Below are positions 37,412 through 46,869 of a stretch of DNA of 64,000 nt, piece after piece. A program made the position numbers and the translations under genes. Source of the DNA: Paraherbaspirillum soli (lineage in GTDB: Bacteria > Pseudomonadota > Gammaproteobacteria > Burkholderiales > Burkholderiaceae_D); assembly GCF_042654985.1 (NCBI RefSeq), contig NZ_JBHSMT010000009.1:62001-126000 (forward strand), written 5' to 3'. The notes below the pieces were generated by a model. That model made no database searches, was not told the origin of the DNA, and saw only the letters and a program-made list of their open reading frames with translations. Numbering within the stretch: the stretch's first letter is position 1; each line of letters begins with the position of its first letter.

Positions 37412-40400
37412 TTAAGCTCCCGCGCCGCTTGCTTCCGGCAAGTGACCAGCACGTCGCTGCCACTTGGCCTTGCTCCACATGCGGAACCGATCCATGTACA
37501 GATACACGACAGGCGTCGTATACAAGGTCAGCAACTGGCTCATGATCAGGCCGCCGACGATCGAAATGCCAAGCGGATGGCGCAGCTCGGCGCCGTCGCC
37601 GCGGCCGATCGCCAGCGGGATCGCGCCCAGCAGCGCGCACATGGTGGTCATCATGATCGGCCGGAAGCGCAGGCGGCAGGCTTCGAAGATCGCATCGCGC
37701 GGCGCCAGTCCGTGCTGGCGTTCGGCATCCAGCGCGAAGTCGATCATCATGATCGCGTTCTTCTTGACGATGCCGATCAGCAGGATCACGCCGATCAATG
37801 CGATCAGGCTGAAATCGGTGCCGGTCGCCAGCAGCGCCAGCAGCGCGCCGACCCCGGCCGACGGCAGGGTCGAGATGATGGTGATCGGGTGGACATAGCT
37901 TTCATACAGGATGCCGAGCACGATATACACCGCCAGCAGCGCCGTCAGGATCAGCACCGGCTGGCTGCTCAGCGAAGATTGAAAAACATTGGCGGTGCCG
38001 GCGAAGCTGCCGTGCACCGAAGTCGGCACGCCGAGCCGCGACAAGGCATCGTTGATGGCGTTGGTGGCTTCGGACAGCGAGACCCCGGGCGGCAGGTTGA
38101 ACGAGATGGTGGAGGCAATGAACTGGCTCTGATGATTGACCGACAGCGCGGTGTTGGTCGGCGCAAATTTGGCAAAGGCCGCCAGCGGCACTTGCTGCTC
38201 GGACTTGGTCGACAGGGTCAGCGCCAGCGACGAATTGGCGTTCAGCTTGCCGCCCGCGGTCAAGGCCGGCGGCGTGCCCAGCGCCGAGGTGGTAGGCGAC
38301 AGATTGGCATTGCTGGGGGCCAGGCTGACGTAGGTGTTGTTCAGGATTTCCGGGCTTTGCCAATATTCCGGCGCCGCTTCCATCACCACGTGGTACTGGT
38401 TCATGCCGCTGTAAATGGTCGATACCTGGCGTTGGCCGAACAGGTCGTTCAGCGTCGAGTCGATCAATTGCGGCGTGACGCCGCTGCGTATCGCCGATTC
38501 GCGGTCTATGGTCAGCGTGGTTTGCAAGCCCTTGTCCTGCTGGTCGGTATTGACGTCGGCCAGCTGCGGCAGGTTGCTGAGGGCGAGCCGGATTTTCGGT
38601 TCCCAGGTGCGCAGTTCGTTGAGGTCGTCGGACTGCAGGGTGTATTGATACTGGGCGTTGCTGGAGCGGCCGCCGACCCGGATATCCTGCACCGGTTGCA
38701 GGAACAGGCTGGCGCCGGCGACATTGCCGAGCTTGCCGCGCAGCCGTGCGATCACCTGGTCCGCAGTCAGCTTGCGTTGCGACAGCGGTTTGAGCGAGAT
38801 AAACATCGAGCCGCCGTTGCGCTGGCCGCCGCCGGTGAATGCCACGACCGTATCGACGTCCGGGTCCTGGCGCACGATCTCGACAAATCTGTTCAGCTTC
38901 TGCTGCATGGACTGGAAGGAACTGGCCTGGTCGCCCTGGATGCCGCCGACGATGCGGCCGGTATCCTGTTGCGGGAAAAAGCCCTTCGGAATGATCGTGT
39001 ACAGATAAATATTGAGCGCAATGGTCGCCAGCAGCACCACGATCATCAGCGGCGAGAAGCGCAAAGCCCAGGCCAGGGTCCGCTCGTAACCGTGCAGCAT
39101 GGCATTGAAGGCGCGCTCGGTGGCATTGAACAGCGCTCCCTGCTTGCGCTGCGGATCGTGTTTCAGCAAGCGCGCGCACATCATCGGCGTGGTGGTCAGC
39201 GACACCACCAGCGACACCAGGATCGCGACCGACAAGGTGACGGCGAACTCGCGGAACAGGCGGCCGACGATGCCGCCCATCAGCAGGATAGGGATGAACA
39301 CCGCAATCAGCGACAAGCTCATCGACAACACGGTAAAGCCGACTTCGCGCGCGCCTTGCAATGCGGCGTCGAACGGTTTCAGGCCCTTTTCAATATGACG
39401 GGACACGTTTTCCAGGACCACGATGGCGTCGTCGACCACGAAGCCGGTGGCGATCGTCAGCGCCATCAACGAAAGATTGTCGAGACTGAAGCCAAACAGG
39501 TACATCACGCCGAAGGTGCCGATCAGCGAGGTCGGCACCGCGACGCTGGGGATCAGCGCCGCGCGGCCGTTGCGCAGGAACAGAAACACCACCATGATCA
39601 CCAGCCCGATCGACAGCAGCAAGGTATGTTCGGTGTCGCGCAGCGAGGCGCGGATGGTCGGCGTGCGGTCCAGCGCGACATTCAGGTTGATGGCCGCGGG
39701 GATAGATGCCCGCAACTGCGGCAGCAGCGCGCGCACTGAATCGACCGTTTCGATGATGTTGGCGCCCGGCTGCCGGTTCAGGATCACCAGCACCGACGGC
39801 TTGCCGTTGGCCGAGCCGGCATTGCGCAGATCGGCTACCGAATCGACCACCGTGGCGACGTCGCTGACTCTCACCGGCGCGCCGTTGCGATAGGAGACGA
39901 TCAGCGGCAGGTATTCGGCCGCGGTCTGGGCCTGGTCGTTGGCGTAAATTTGCCAATTCTTGTCGCCGTCTTCCAGCACGCCCTTGGGCCGGTTGGCGTT
40001 GGTGGCGGCAATCGCGGTGCGCACGTCGGCGCTGCTGATACCGTATTTATTGAGCGCGGCCGGGTTCAGCTCGACCCGCACCGCCGGCTGCGAGCTGCCG
40101 CCGACATTGACCTGGCCGACGCCTTTTACCTGCGACAGTTTTTGCGCCAGGATGCTGTCGGCGGCATCGTACATCTGGCCTTGGGTCATGCTGTCCGAGG
40201 TCAGCGACAGGATCATGATGGGCGCATCGGCCGGATTCACCTTGCGGTATTTGGGATTGCTAGGCATGCCGGTTGGCAGCAGGTTGCGCGCCGCATTCAG
40301 CGCCGCCTGCACGTCGCGCGCGGCACCGTCGATATCGCGGCTCAAATCGAATTGCAAGGTGATGCGGCTTGAGTTGAGCGAGCTGGACGAGGTCATCTCG

Positions 40401-40633
40401 GTGATGCCGGCGATCGAACCGAGCGCCCGCTCCAGCGGTGTGGCGACCGTCGCCGCCATGGTTTCCGGGCTGGCGCCGGGCAGCGAGGCTTGCACCGAAA
40501 TGGTCGGGAAATCGACCTGCGGCAGAGGCGATACCGGCAGCAGGGTGAATGCCACCATGCCGGCCAGCACCACGCCGATGGTCAGCAGGGTGGTGGCGAT
40601 CGGGCGTTCGATAAAGGGGCGTGAAATATTCAT
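37412..40633 (-). CDS. mdtC: RND multidrug efflux permease, MdtC-like
   Basis: The 1073-residue inner-membrane pump starts MNISRPFIERPIATTLLTIG. It carries the TM4 proton-relay Asp pair (GFVVDDAIVVLENVSRHIEKG), porter domains and the second-half motif KKNAIMMIDFALDAERQHG. MdtB and MdtC form a heterotrimeric pump in Escherichia coli; here the second permease follows the first by 7 bp in the same order. Assigning MdtC over MdtB rests on order and general similarity. A 765-codon antisense frame is a shadow. Confidence 0.92.
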   Translation of the reverse strand: MNISRPFIERPIATTLLTIGVVLAGMVAFTLLPVSPLPQVDFPTISVQASLPGASPETMAATVATPLERALGSIAGITEMTSSSSLNSSRITLQFDLSRDIDGAARDVQAALNAARNLLPTGMPSNPKYRKVNPADAPIMILSLTSDSMTQGQMYDAADSILAQKLSQVKGVGQVNVGGSSQPAVRVELNPAALNKYGISSADVRTAIAATNANRPKGVLEDGDKNWQIYANDQAQTAAEYLPLIVSYRNGAPVRVSDVATVVDSVADLRNAGSANGKPSVLVILNRQPGANIIETVDSVRALLPQLRASIPAAINLNVALDRTPTIRASLRDTEHTLLLSIGLVIMVVFLFLRNGRAALIPSVAVPTSLIGTFGVMYLFGFSLDNLSLMALTIATGFVVDDAIVVLENVSRHIEKGLKPFDAALQGAREVGFTVLSMSLSLIAVFIPILLMGGIVGRLFREFAVTLSVAILVSLVVSLTTTPMMCARLLKHDPQRKQGALFNATERAFNAMLHGYERTLAWALRFSPLMIVVLLATIALNIYLYTIIPKGFFPQQDTGRIVGGIQGDQASSFQSMQQKLNRFVEIVRQDPDVDTVVAFTGGGQRNGGSMFISLKPLSQRKLTADQVIARLRGKLGNVAGASLFLQPVQDIRVGGRSSNAQYQYTLQSDDLNELRTWEPKIRLALSNLPQLADVNTDQQDKGLQTTLTIDRESAIRSGVTPQLIDSTLNDLFGQRQVSTIYSGMNQYHVVMEAAPEYWQSPEILNNTYVSLAPSNANLSPTTSALGTPPALTAGGKLNANSSLALTLSTKSEQQVPLAAFAKFAPTNTALSVNHQSQFIASTISFNLPPGVSLSEATNAINDALSRLGVPTSVHGSFAGTANVFQSSLSSQPVLILTALLAVYIVLGILYESYVHPITIISTLPSAGVGALLALLATGTDFSLIALIGVILLIGIVKKNAIMMIDFALDAERQHGLAPRDAIFEACRLRFRPIMMTTMCALLGAIPLAIGRGDGAELRHPLGISIVGGLIMSQLLTLYTTPVVYLYMDRFRMWSKAKWQRRAGHLPEASGAGA

Positions 40634-40640
40634 CGGGCGA

Positions 40641-43600
40641 TCACGGCTGGAGCGGCTCGGTGCCTGCGCCGTCTTCCTGCGGCGTGCCGAAGCGCGCTTT
40701 CAGGCGGCGCGCGAGGCGGTCGAAGCCGAGATAAATCACCGGCGTGGTGAACAAGGTCAGCACCTGCGACACCAGCAAGCCGCCGACCATCGTGATCCCC
40801 AGCGGCTGCCGCAGTTCGGAGCCGACGCCGCTGCCCAGCATCAAGGGCAGCGCGCCCAGCAGGGCCGCCATGGTGGTCATCAGGATAGGCCGGAAGCGCA
40901 GCAGGCAGGCTTGAAAAATCGCGTCGCGCGGGGATTTGCCTTCGTTGCGTTCGGCGTCCAGCGCAAAGTCGATCATCATGATCGCGTTTTTCTTGACGAT
41001 ACCGATCAGCAGGATGATGCCGATGATGCCGATAATCCCCAGGTCGCTGCCGGCGATCATCAGCGACAGCAACGCGCCGACCCCGGCCGACGGCAAGGTC
41101 GACAGGATCGTGATCGGGTGGATATAGCTTTCGTACAGCACCCCCAGCACGATGTACATGGTGACGATGGCCGCCAGGATCAGCATCAGGGTATTGCTCA
41201 GCGACGCCTGGAACGCCAGCGCCGCACCCTGGAAGCTGGTCTGGATACTGGCCGGCAGGCCGATCGCCTGTTCGGCGGCGCGGATCGCATCTACTGCATC
41301 GCCCAGCGCGACGCCGGGCGCCAGATTGAATGAAATGGTGGTGGCCGGGAACTGGCCGATATGGTTGACCACCAGCGGTGCGGTCCGTTCTTCAATGGTG
41401 GCGATGCTAGACAGCGGGATCTGGGTACCGTTGGCCGCTACCAGGAAAATACTGTCGAGTGCGGCCGGGCCTTTCTGGAACTCCGGCTTGACTTCCATCA
41501 CCACCCGATACTGGTTGGACTGGGTGTAGATGGTCGAGATCAGGCGCTGGCCGAAGGCGTTGTACAAGGCATTGTCGATCGCAGCGGTGGTGATGCCGAG
41601 CCGCGAGGCGGCGTCGCGGTCGATCGCGATATAGGCTTGCAACCCCAAATCCTGCTGATTGCTGGCGACATCGGCCAGTTGCGGCAGCTGTTGCAGGCGT
41701 TCGACCAGCTTCGGCACCCACTTGCTCAATTCGCTGCCACTGGCATCCTCGACGCTGAATTGATACTGGGTACGGCTGACGCTATCCTCGATGGTCAGGT
41801 CTTGCACCGGCTGCATGTAGAGCGTGATGCCGCCGACTTCGCGGTTGAGCTCCGGCTGCAAGCGGCGGATCACCTCGCTGGCGCTGATGCGGGTGTCGTG
41901 CGGCTTCAGGTTGATCAGCATGCGGCCGCTGTTGAGGGTGGCATTGGTGCCGTCGACGCCGATGAACGAAGTCAGGCTTTCGACCGCCGGGTCCTTCAGC
42001 ACCACCGCCGCCAGCTCTTGCTGGCGTTGTGCCATGGCGCCGAACGAGACCGATTGGCTGGCTTCCGAAATGCCCTGGATGACGCCGGTATCCTGCACCG
42101 GGAAAAATCCCTTCGGCACAAATATATACAGCACCACGGTCAGCACCAGGGTGCCGATGGCGACCAGCAAGGTCGCGAACTGACGCTCCAGCACCCAATC
42201 CAGCGCCACGCCGTAGCGGGCGATGATGCGCTCGAACACTTCGCCGCCCTTGCGGTAGAACCAGCCCTGCTCGTCTTCCGGGATGTGATGCAGCAGCTTG
42301 GCGCACATCATCGGCGTCAAGGTCAGCGAGATCACGGCCGAGATCAGGATCGCCACCGCCAGGGTGATCGCGAATTCGCGGAACAGGCGGCCGACCACGT
42401 CGCCCATGAACAGCAGCGGGATCAAGACCGCGATCAGAGAAAAAGTCAGCGAAATAATCGTGAAGCCGATTTGCTCCGCGCCTTTCAGCGCCGCCTGCAG
42501 CGGCTGCATGCCTTCCTCGATATAGCGCGAAATGTTTTCGATCATCACGATCGCATCGTCGACCACGAAGCCGGTGGCGATGGTGAGCGCCATCAGGGTC
42601 AGGTTATTGATCGAGAAACCGGTCAGATACATGATGCCGAAGGTGCCGACCAGCGACAGCGGCACCGCGATGCCGGGGATGATGGTGGCCGGTACATTGC
42701 GCAGGAAAATAAAGATCACCATCACCACCAGTGCCACCGCCAGCAGCAATTCAAATTCGACATCCGCCACCGACGCGCGGATGGTGGTGGTGCGGTCGGT
42801 CAGGATCTGCACGTCGATCGCGCCCGGCAAGGTCTCCTGCAGCTTGGGCAGGATTTTTTTGATGTTGTCGACCACCCCGATCACGTTGGCTCCCGGTTGC
42901 CGCTGGATGTTCAGGATCACCGCCGGCGACTGGTTGGCCCAAGCCGCCAGCCGGATGTTTTCGGCATCGTCGACCACGTCGGCGACATCGGCGATGCGGA
43001 TCGGCGCGCCACTCTTGTAGGCGATGATCAGGTTGCGGTATTCGTCGGCCGATTTCAGCTGATCGTTGGCGTCGATGGTCGATGCGCGCGACGGCCCGTC
43101 GAAACTGCCCTTGGCCTGATTGACGTTGGCGTTGCCGATGGCGGTGCGGATGTCATCCAGGTTAAGTCCCAGCGATGCCACCGCGCGCGGATTGATTTGC
43201 AGCCGGACCGCAGGCCGCTGGCCGCCGGACAGGCTGACCAGACCGACGCCAGGCACCTGCGAGATTTTTTGCGCCAGCCGGGTATCGATCAGGTCCTGCA
43301 CCTTCGGCAGCGGCAGCGTTTTGGAGGTGATCGCCAGCGACAGGATAGGGGTGTCGGCCGGATTGACCTTGTTGTAGATCGGCGGCGTCGGCAGGTCGGA
43401 CGGCAGCAGGTTGCCGCCGGCGTTGATCGCTGCCTGCACTTCCTGCTCGGCGATATCCAGGCTCAGATCCAGGCTGAATTGCAAGGTGATGACCGAGGCG
43501 CCGCCGGAACTGGTGGACGACATCTGGTTCAGGCCCGGCATCTGGCCGAACTGGCGCTCCAGCGGCGCGGTGACCGAGGACGTCATCACGTCCGGGCTTG

Positions 43601-43760
43601 CGCCCGGATACAGCGTGACCACCTGGATGGTCGGATAGTCGACCTCCGGCAAGGCCGACAGCGGCAATTGTTTATAGGCGACGATGCCGGCCAGCAAAAT
43701 GGCCAGCATCAGCAACGAGGTGGCGACCGGCCGGAGAATGAACTGACGTGAGGGATTCAT
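40641..43760 (-). CDS. mdtB: RND multidrug efflux permease, MdtB-like
   Basis: The 1039-residue permease starts MNPSRQFILRPVATSLLMLA at ATG 43760; longer frames run into the mdtA gene. The TM4 motif is GFVVDDAIVMIENISRYIEEG and the second-half motif is KKNAIMMIDFALDAERNEGK. FVPKGFFPVQDTGVIQG is the conserved porter start. It lies between mdtA and mdtC with 7-bp gaps, so translation is probably coupled. Confidence 0.92.
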   Translation of the reverse strand: MNPSRQFILRPVATSLLMLAILLAGIVAYKQLPLSALPEVDYPTIQVVTLYPGASPDVMTSSVTAPLERQFGQMPGLNQMSSTSSGGASVITLQFSLDLSLDIAEQEVQAAINAGGNLLPSDLPTPPIYNKVNPADTPILSLAITSKTLPLPKVQDLIDTRLAQKISQVPGVGLVSLSGGQRPAVRLQINPRAVASLGLNLDDIRTAIGNANVNQAKGSFDGPSRASTIDANDQLKSADEYRNLIIAYKSGAPIRIADVADVVDDAENIRLAAWANQSPAVILNIQRQPGANVIGVVDNIKKILPKLQETLPGAIDVQILTDRTTTIRASVADVEFELLLAVALVVMVIFIFLRNVPATIIPGIAVPLSLVGTFGIMYLTGFSINNLTLMALTIATGFVVDDAIVMIENISRYIEEGMQPLQAALKGAEQIGFTIISLTFSLIAVLIPLLFMGDVVGRLFREFAITLAVAILISAVISLTLTPMMCAKLLHHIPEDEQGWFYRKGGEVFERIIARYGVALDWVLERQFATLLVAIGTLVLTVVLYIFVPKGFFPVQDTGVIQGISEASQSVSFGAMAQRQQELAAVVLKDPAVESLTSFIGVDGTNATLNSGRMLINLKPHDTRISASEVIRRLQPELNREVGGITLYMQPVQDLTIEDSVSRTQYQFSVEDASGSELSKWVPKLVERLQQLPQLADVASNQQDLGLQAYIAIDRDAASRLGITTAAIDNALYNAFGQRLISTIYTQSNQYRVVMEVKPEFQKGPAALDSIFLVAANGTQIPLSSIATIEERTAPLVVNHIGQFPATTISFNLAPGVALGDAVDAIRAAEQAIGLPASIQTSFQGAALAFQASLSNTLMLILAAIVTMYIVLGVLYESYIHPITILSTLPSAGVGALLSLMIAGSDLGIIGIIGIILLIGIVKKNAIMMIDFALDAERNEGKSPRDAIFQACLLRFRPILMTTMAALLGALPLMLGSGVGSELRQPLGITMVGGLLVSQVLTLFTTPVIYLGFDRLARRLKARFGTPQEDGAGTEPLQP

Positions 43761-43767
43761 GGGCGTG

Positions 43768-45102
43768 TCACTGGCCGTCGGCGTTGCGCTTGCCGTGGCG
43801 GCCGGCTTTATGTTGGGGCGCGGCGGCGGCGGCGTCAGCTGCGGCGCCGCGCTTGACCGGCTCGACCTTGGCACCGTCGCGCAGTTTGTCCAGGCCGTCG
43901 ACGACGACCGTCTCGCCGGGGGCGATGCCTTGCTCGATGGCGGTGATTTCGGCTTCGACCGGGCCGGTCGTGACCGGGCGGATGGCGACGCTGCTATCTG
44001 CCTTGAGGACGTACACGAAATTGCCGCTGGAACCGCGCTGGATCGCAGCGCTAGGGATCACGGTCGCGCCTTGGCGGGTATCGAGTAGCATGCGGATATT
44101 GACGAACTGGTTCGGGAACAAGGCGTAATCGCTATTCGGGAATTCGGCCTTCAGCTTGACGGTGCCGGTGCTGCTGTCGACCTGGTTGTCGATGGTGAGC
44201 AGGGTGCCGCTGGCGAGTTTGATTTTCTGATCGCGATTCCAGGCTTCGGCAGGCAGTTTCTTGCCGGCCTGGATTTGCTGCATGACCTTAGGGATATTGT
44301 CTTCGGGAATGCTGAAAACGCTGGTGATCGGCTGTAATTGGGTGATGACGACGATGCCGTTGGCGTCGCTGGAATGGACGATATTGCCGAGGTCGACCTG
44401 GCGCAAACCGAGCCGTCCGCTGATCGGCGCGGTGACGCGCGAGTAGCTCAATTGCAGGCGCGCATTCTCCAGCGAGCCTTGATCGGATTTGACCGTGCCT
44501 TCCAATTGCTTGACCAGCGCCGCCTGGGTGTCGACCTGCTGGCTGGCGATCGAATCCTGCGCCAGCAAGGTGCGATAGCGCTGCAAGTCGATTTGCGCGG
44601 CTTTCAGCAGGGCGCTGTCGCGTCCCAGCTGGCCTTCGGCCTGCATCACCAGCACCTGGAACGGACGCGGGTCCAGTTCCGCCAGCAAGGCGCCGGCCTT
44701 GACCACTTGGCCTTCTTCGAAATGCAACTTCATCAACTGTCCGTCAACCCGGCTTTTGACGACTGCGGTAGCTTCCGGCATGACTCCGCCCAGGCCGGAA
44801 ATATAGATATTTACATCGGCGGTTTTGGCCACCGCCACGCCGACCGGCACCGGCCCGCCGCCGGGGCCACCGTTGCCGCGCTTTCCTTGACCGGTTTTGC
44901 CGTTTTTACCGCCGGCGCTGGTTGCCTGGCTGGCACCGGATGCGGCTGGATCGGCGACCGGCTTGCGGCCCCACACCCAGTAAGCCGCCAGCGCCAGGAC
45001 GACCACCAGCAGCAGCCAAAGCCAGCCGCGTTTGGGGCCGCCTGGGCGCTGGTTCTGTGGCTGGGAATATTGAACGGCTGGGGGAGTGGGTGTGGTGGTC
45101 AT
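43768..45102 (-). CDS. mdtA: RND efflux periplasmic adaptor, MdtA-like
   Basis: The 444-residue membrane-fusion protein has an N-terminal anchor (GWLWLLLVVVLALAAYWVWG), a low-complexity Gly/Lys linker (GKNGKTGQGKRGNGGPGGG), a lipoyl/barrel-sandwich domain (VDGQLMKLHFEEGQVVKAGA), a helical hairpin and beta-barrel (PISGRLGLRQVDLGNIV), and a membrane-proximal domain ending in a Lys/Arg-rich tail. It links the inner-membrane permeases with the outer-membrane channel and is the first gene of the four-gene operon. A MITE-like element lies 47 bp upstream. Confidence 0.92.
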   Translation of the reverse strand: MTTTPTPPAVQYSQPQNQRPGGPKRGWLWLLLVVVLALAAYWVWGRKPVADPAASGASQATSAGGKNGKTGQGKRGNGGPGGGPVPVGVAVAKTADVNIYISGLGGVMPEATAVVKSRVDGQLMKLHFEEGQVVKAGALLAELDPRPFQVLVMQAEGQLGRDSALLKAAQIDLQRYRTLLAQDSIASQQVDTQAALVKQLEGTVKSDQGSLENARLQLSYSRVTAPISGRLGLRQVDLGNIVHSSDANGIVVITQLQPITSVFSIPEDNIPKVMQQIQAGKKLPAEAWNRDQKIKLASGTLLTIDNQVDSSTGTVKLKAEFPNSDYALFPNQFVNIRMLLDTRQGATVIPSAAIQRGSSGNFVYVLKADSSVAIRPVTTGPVEAEITAIEQGIAPGETVVVDGLDKLRDGAKVEPVKRGAAADAAAAAPQHKAGRHGKRNADGQ

Positions 45103-45149
45103 CGCAGGCGGCAGAGTCGGTCAGATGGTGATGAGATACGTGGCATTAA

Positions 45150-45293
45150 GGGCGCCTCTAAAAACCGTAGCGAGCGGCTCAAGGTCGGGGCGACGAGGTT
45201 GCAACACCGGCAGCCATACGACTGAACGGTGAGCATCGCAGCCCCGAGATTGACGAGCTTGCCAAATCCTGCAGTAGGTTATTAGAGGTGCCC
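45150..45293. repeat. MITE-like element, copy 3
   Basis: The ends are GGGCGCCTCTAAAAACC and GGTTATTAGAGGTGCCC, with two mismatches between arms. The interior closely follows copy 1 (GAGGTTGCAACACC, GTGAGCATCGCAGCCC, GACGAGCTTGC). It lies between the mdt operon start and the Spy-like gene. The flanks show no clear target duplication. Confidence 0.78.
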
Positions 45294-45445
45294 CAAATTG
45301 ACAGTCTGTAAATGCTGGAGTTTAGCGAGAAAATTTTACAGCCGTATGTATATTTTTAGAAATGTTTCAATGCAACGAAATCGCCTTGCGCGGTCAGGCG
45401 CAAGGCGTAGCTCGGGCTGTTACAGCCCACTACAAGTCAGCCGGA

Positions 45446-45937
45446 TTAATGAGGCGCAGCCGACCCGCCCTCTTGATGATCGCGTCCGAAACCGTGATGA
45501 CCGAAGCGGCCGTGGTGCATCTTCCTGAAATGTTCATCGAAGACCTTTTGCTGCTCAGGCGTCAACACTGGATAAAATTCCTTGACCGCCGCAGTGCGCG
45601 CCGCCAGTCGCGCTTGCGCCCGTTTCAGGAAGTCGGCCTCGTGCTCCAGGCGTTCCGGCGCGGTTTGCTTGGCCAATTCTTCCTTGCTCGGACGCTGCGC
45701 CGACGGAGCCGGCATGGTCGGCTTCATTTTGGCTATAAAGGTTTGCCATGCGCCTTCCTGGGCGGGGGTGATTTTCAGGTCGTCATGCAATTTGGCTTGG
45801 CGTTTTGCCATGTGTTCGGCAAATTTGGCTTGCTGTTCCGCACTTGGGGCAGCGGAGTCTGCATAAGCCGTGATGCCGACGGCGCCTATGCTCAGTGCGG
45901 TCAGACCGATCAAAAATTGTTTGCGAAACTTGAACAT
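45446..45937 (-). CDS. Spy/CpxP-like periplasmic LTxxQ protein
   Basis: The 163-residue protein starts at ATG 45937 with AAGGA upstream and has a signal peptide (KQFLIGLTALSIGAVGITAYA|DS). The mature part is helical and charged, with LTPEQQKVFDEHF (an LTPEQ motif typical of the Spy/CpxP family) and a His-rich tail (HHGRFGHHGFGRDHQEGG) that may bind metal. Spy-type proteins act as periplasmic chaperones under envelope stress. It diverges from a response regulator gene, and the efflux operon lies downstream on the same strand. Confidence 0.85.
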   Translation of the reverse strand: MFKFRKQFLIGLTALSIGAVGITAYADSAAPSAEQQAKFAEHMAKRQAKLHDDLKITPAQEGAWQTFIAKMKPTMPAPSAQRPSKEELAKQTAPERLEHEADFLKRAQARLAARTAAVKEFYPVLTPEQQKVFDEHFRKMHHGRFGHHGFGRDHQEGGSAAPH

Positions 45938-46142
45938 AATGAAATCCTTCCATGAATGGTGATACGGCAAACTGCATTGAACCGCGACCGTGTGTCGGCG
46001 GTTTGTCGCCGGCGGGCGGCTTTGTATCCCCGTGTATGGCATCGGGTTTGCTTTGTATCTCAATGTGTCGGGGCGCAAGATGGATATGCCAATATACAAA
46101 TACCTGTCGTCAGCCTTGCACTGAATCGTCATAATTACGCCC

Positions 46143-46868
46143 ATGGAAACTGCTGCTCACATACTGGTGGTCGATGACGACCGCGAAATTCGGACCTTGC
46201 TGGCTGAATATCTGGACGCCAATGGCTTTCGCACATTGATGGCGACCAATGGCAGCGACATGCGCAAGGTGTTGTCGGAGACGCGGGTCGATCTGGTGGT
46301 GCTGGATCTGACCTTGCCCGGCGAAGACGGCCTGACCCTGTGCCGCAACCTGCGCGCCGAGTCGAACAACATCCCGGTGATCATGCTGACCGCACGCGGC
46401 GAACCGCTGGACCGGATTCTCGGGCTGGAAATGGGGGCTGACGACTATTTGTCGAAACCGTTCGAGCCGCGCGAATTGTTCGCGCGCATCCGCAGCGTGC
46501 TGCGCCGGACCCAGGCCTTGCCGCCCAATATGGCATCGCCGAAAGCCCAGCAAATCCAGTTCGGCAACTGGACCCTGGACCTGATAGCGCGTCACCTGGT
46601 CAATCGCGATGGCCTGGTGGTGGCCTTGTCCGGCGCCGAATACCGCATTCTGAAAGTGTTCCTGGATCACCCTAACCGGGTGCTCAATCGCGACCAACTG
46701 CTGGAATTGACGCAGGGCCGGGAATCGGATCCGTTCGACCGTTCGGTCGACATCCAGATCAGCCGCCTGCGCCAAAAGCTGGGCGACGACGCGCGCACCC
46801 CGGTCATTATCAAAACCGTTCGCAACGAAGGCTACGTGCTGGCGACATCGGTCACAGTGGAGCCTTGA
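46143..46868 (+). CDS. OmpR-family response regulator
   Basis: The 241-residue regulator has a receiver domain (acidic pocket DDD at 11-13, phospho-acceptor Asp55 in VVLDLTLPGEDG, Lys in LSKPFEP) and a C-terminal winged helix (SGAEYRILKVFLDHPNRVLN ... SVDIQISRLRQKLGDD ... IKTVRNEGYVLA). Its partner kinase begins one base after its stop. It faces the Spy-like gene across 205 bp, a shared regulatory region. By analogy with BaeR it may control the Spy-like gene and the efflux operon. Confidence 0.95.
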   Translation: METAAHILVVDDDREIRTLLAEYLDANGFRTLMATNGSDMRKVLSETRVDLVVLDLTLPGEDGLTLCRNLRAESNNIPVIMLTARGEPLDRILGLEMGADDYLSKPFEPRELFARIRSVLRRTQALPPNMASPKAQQIQFGNWTLDLIARHLVNRDGLVVALSGAEYRILKVFLDHPNRVLNRDQLLELTQGRESDPFDRSVDIQISRLRQKLGDDARTPVIIKTVRNEGYVLATSVTVEP

Positions 46869-46869
46869 G

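Noticed and set aside
37442..39739. 765-codon plus-strand open frame opposite mdtC (and a 796-codon one opposite mdtB)
   Set aside because: Composition is Gln/Arg/His-rich low complexity, typical of a reversed frame; the RND permeases on the minus strand are unmistakable.
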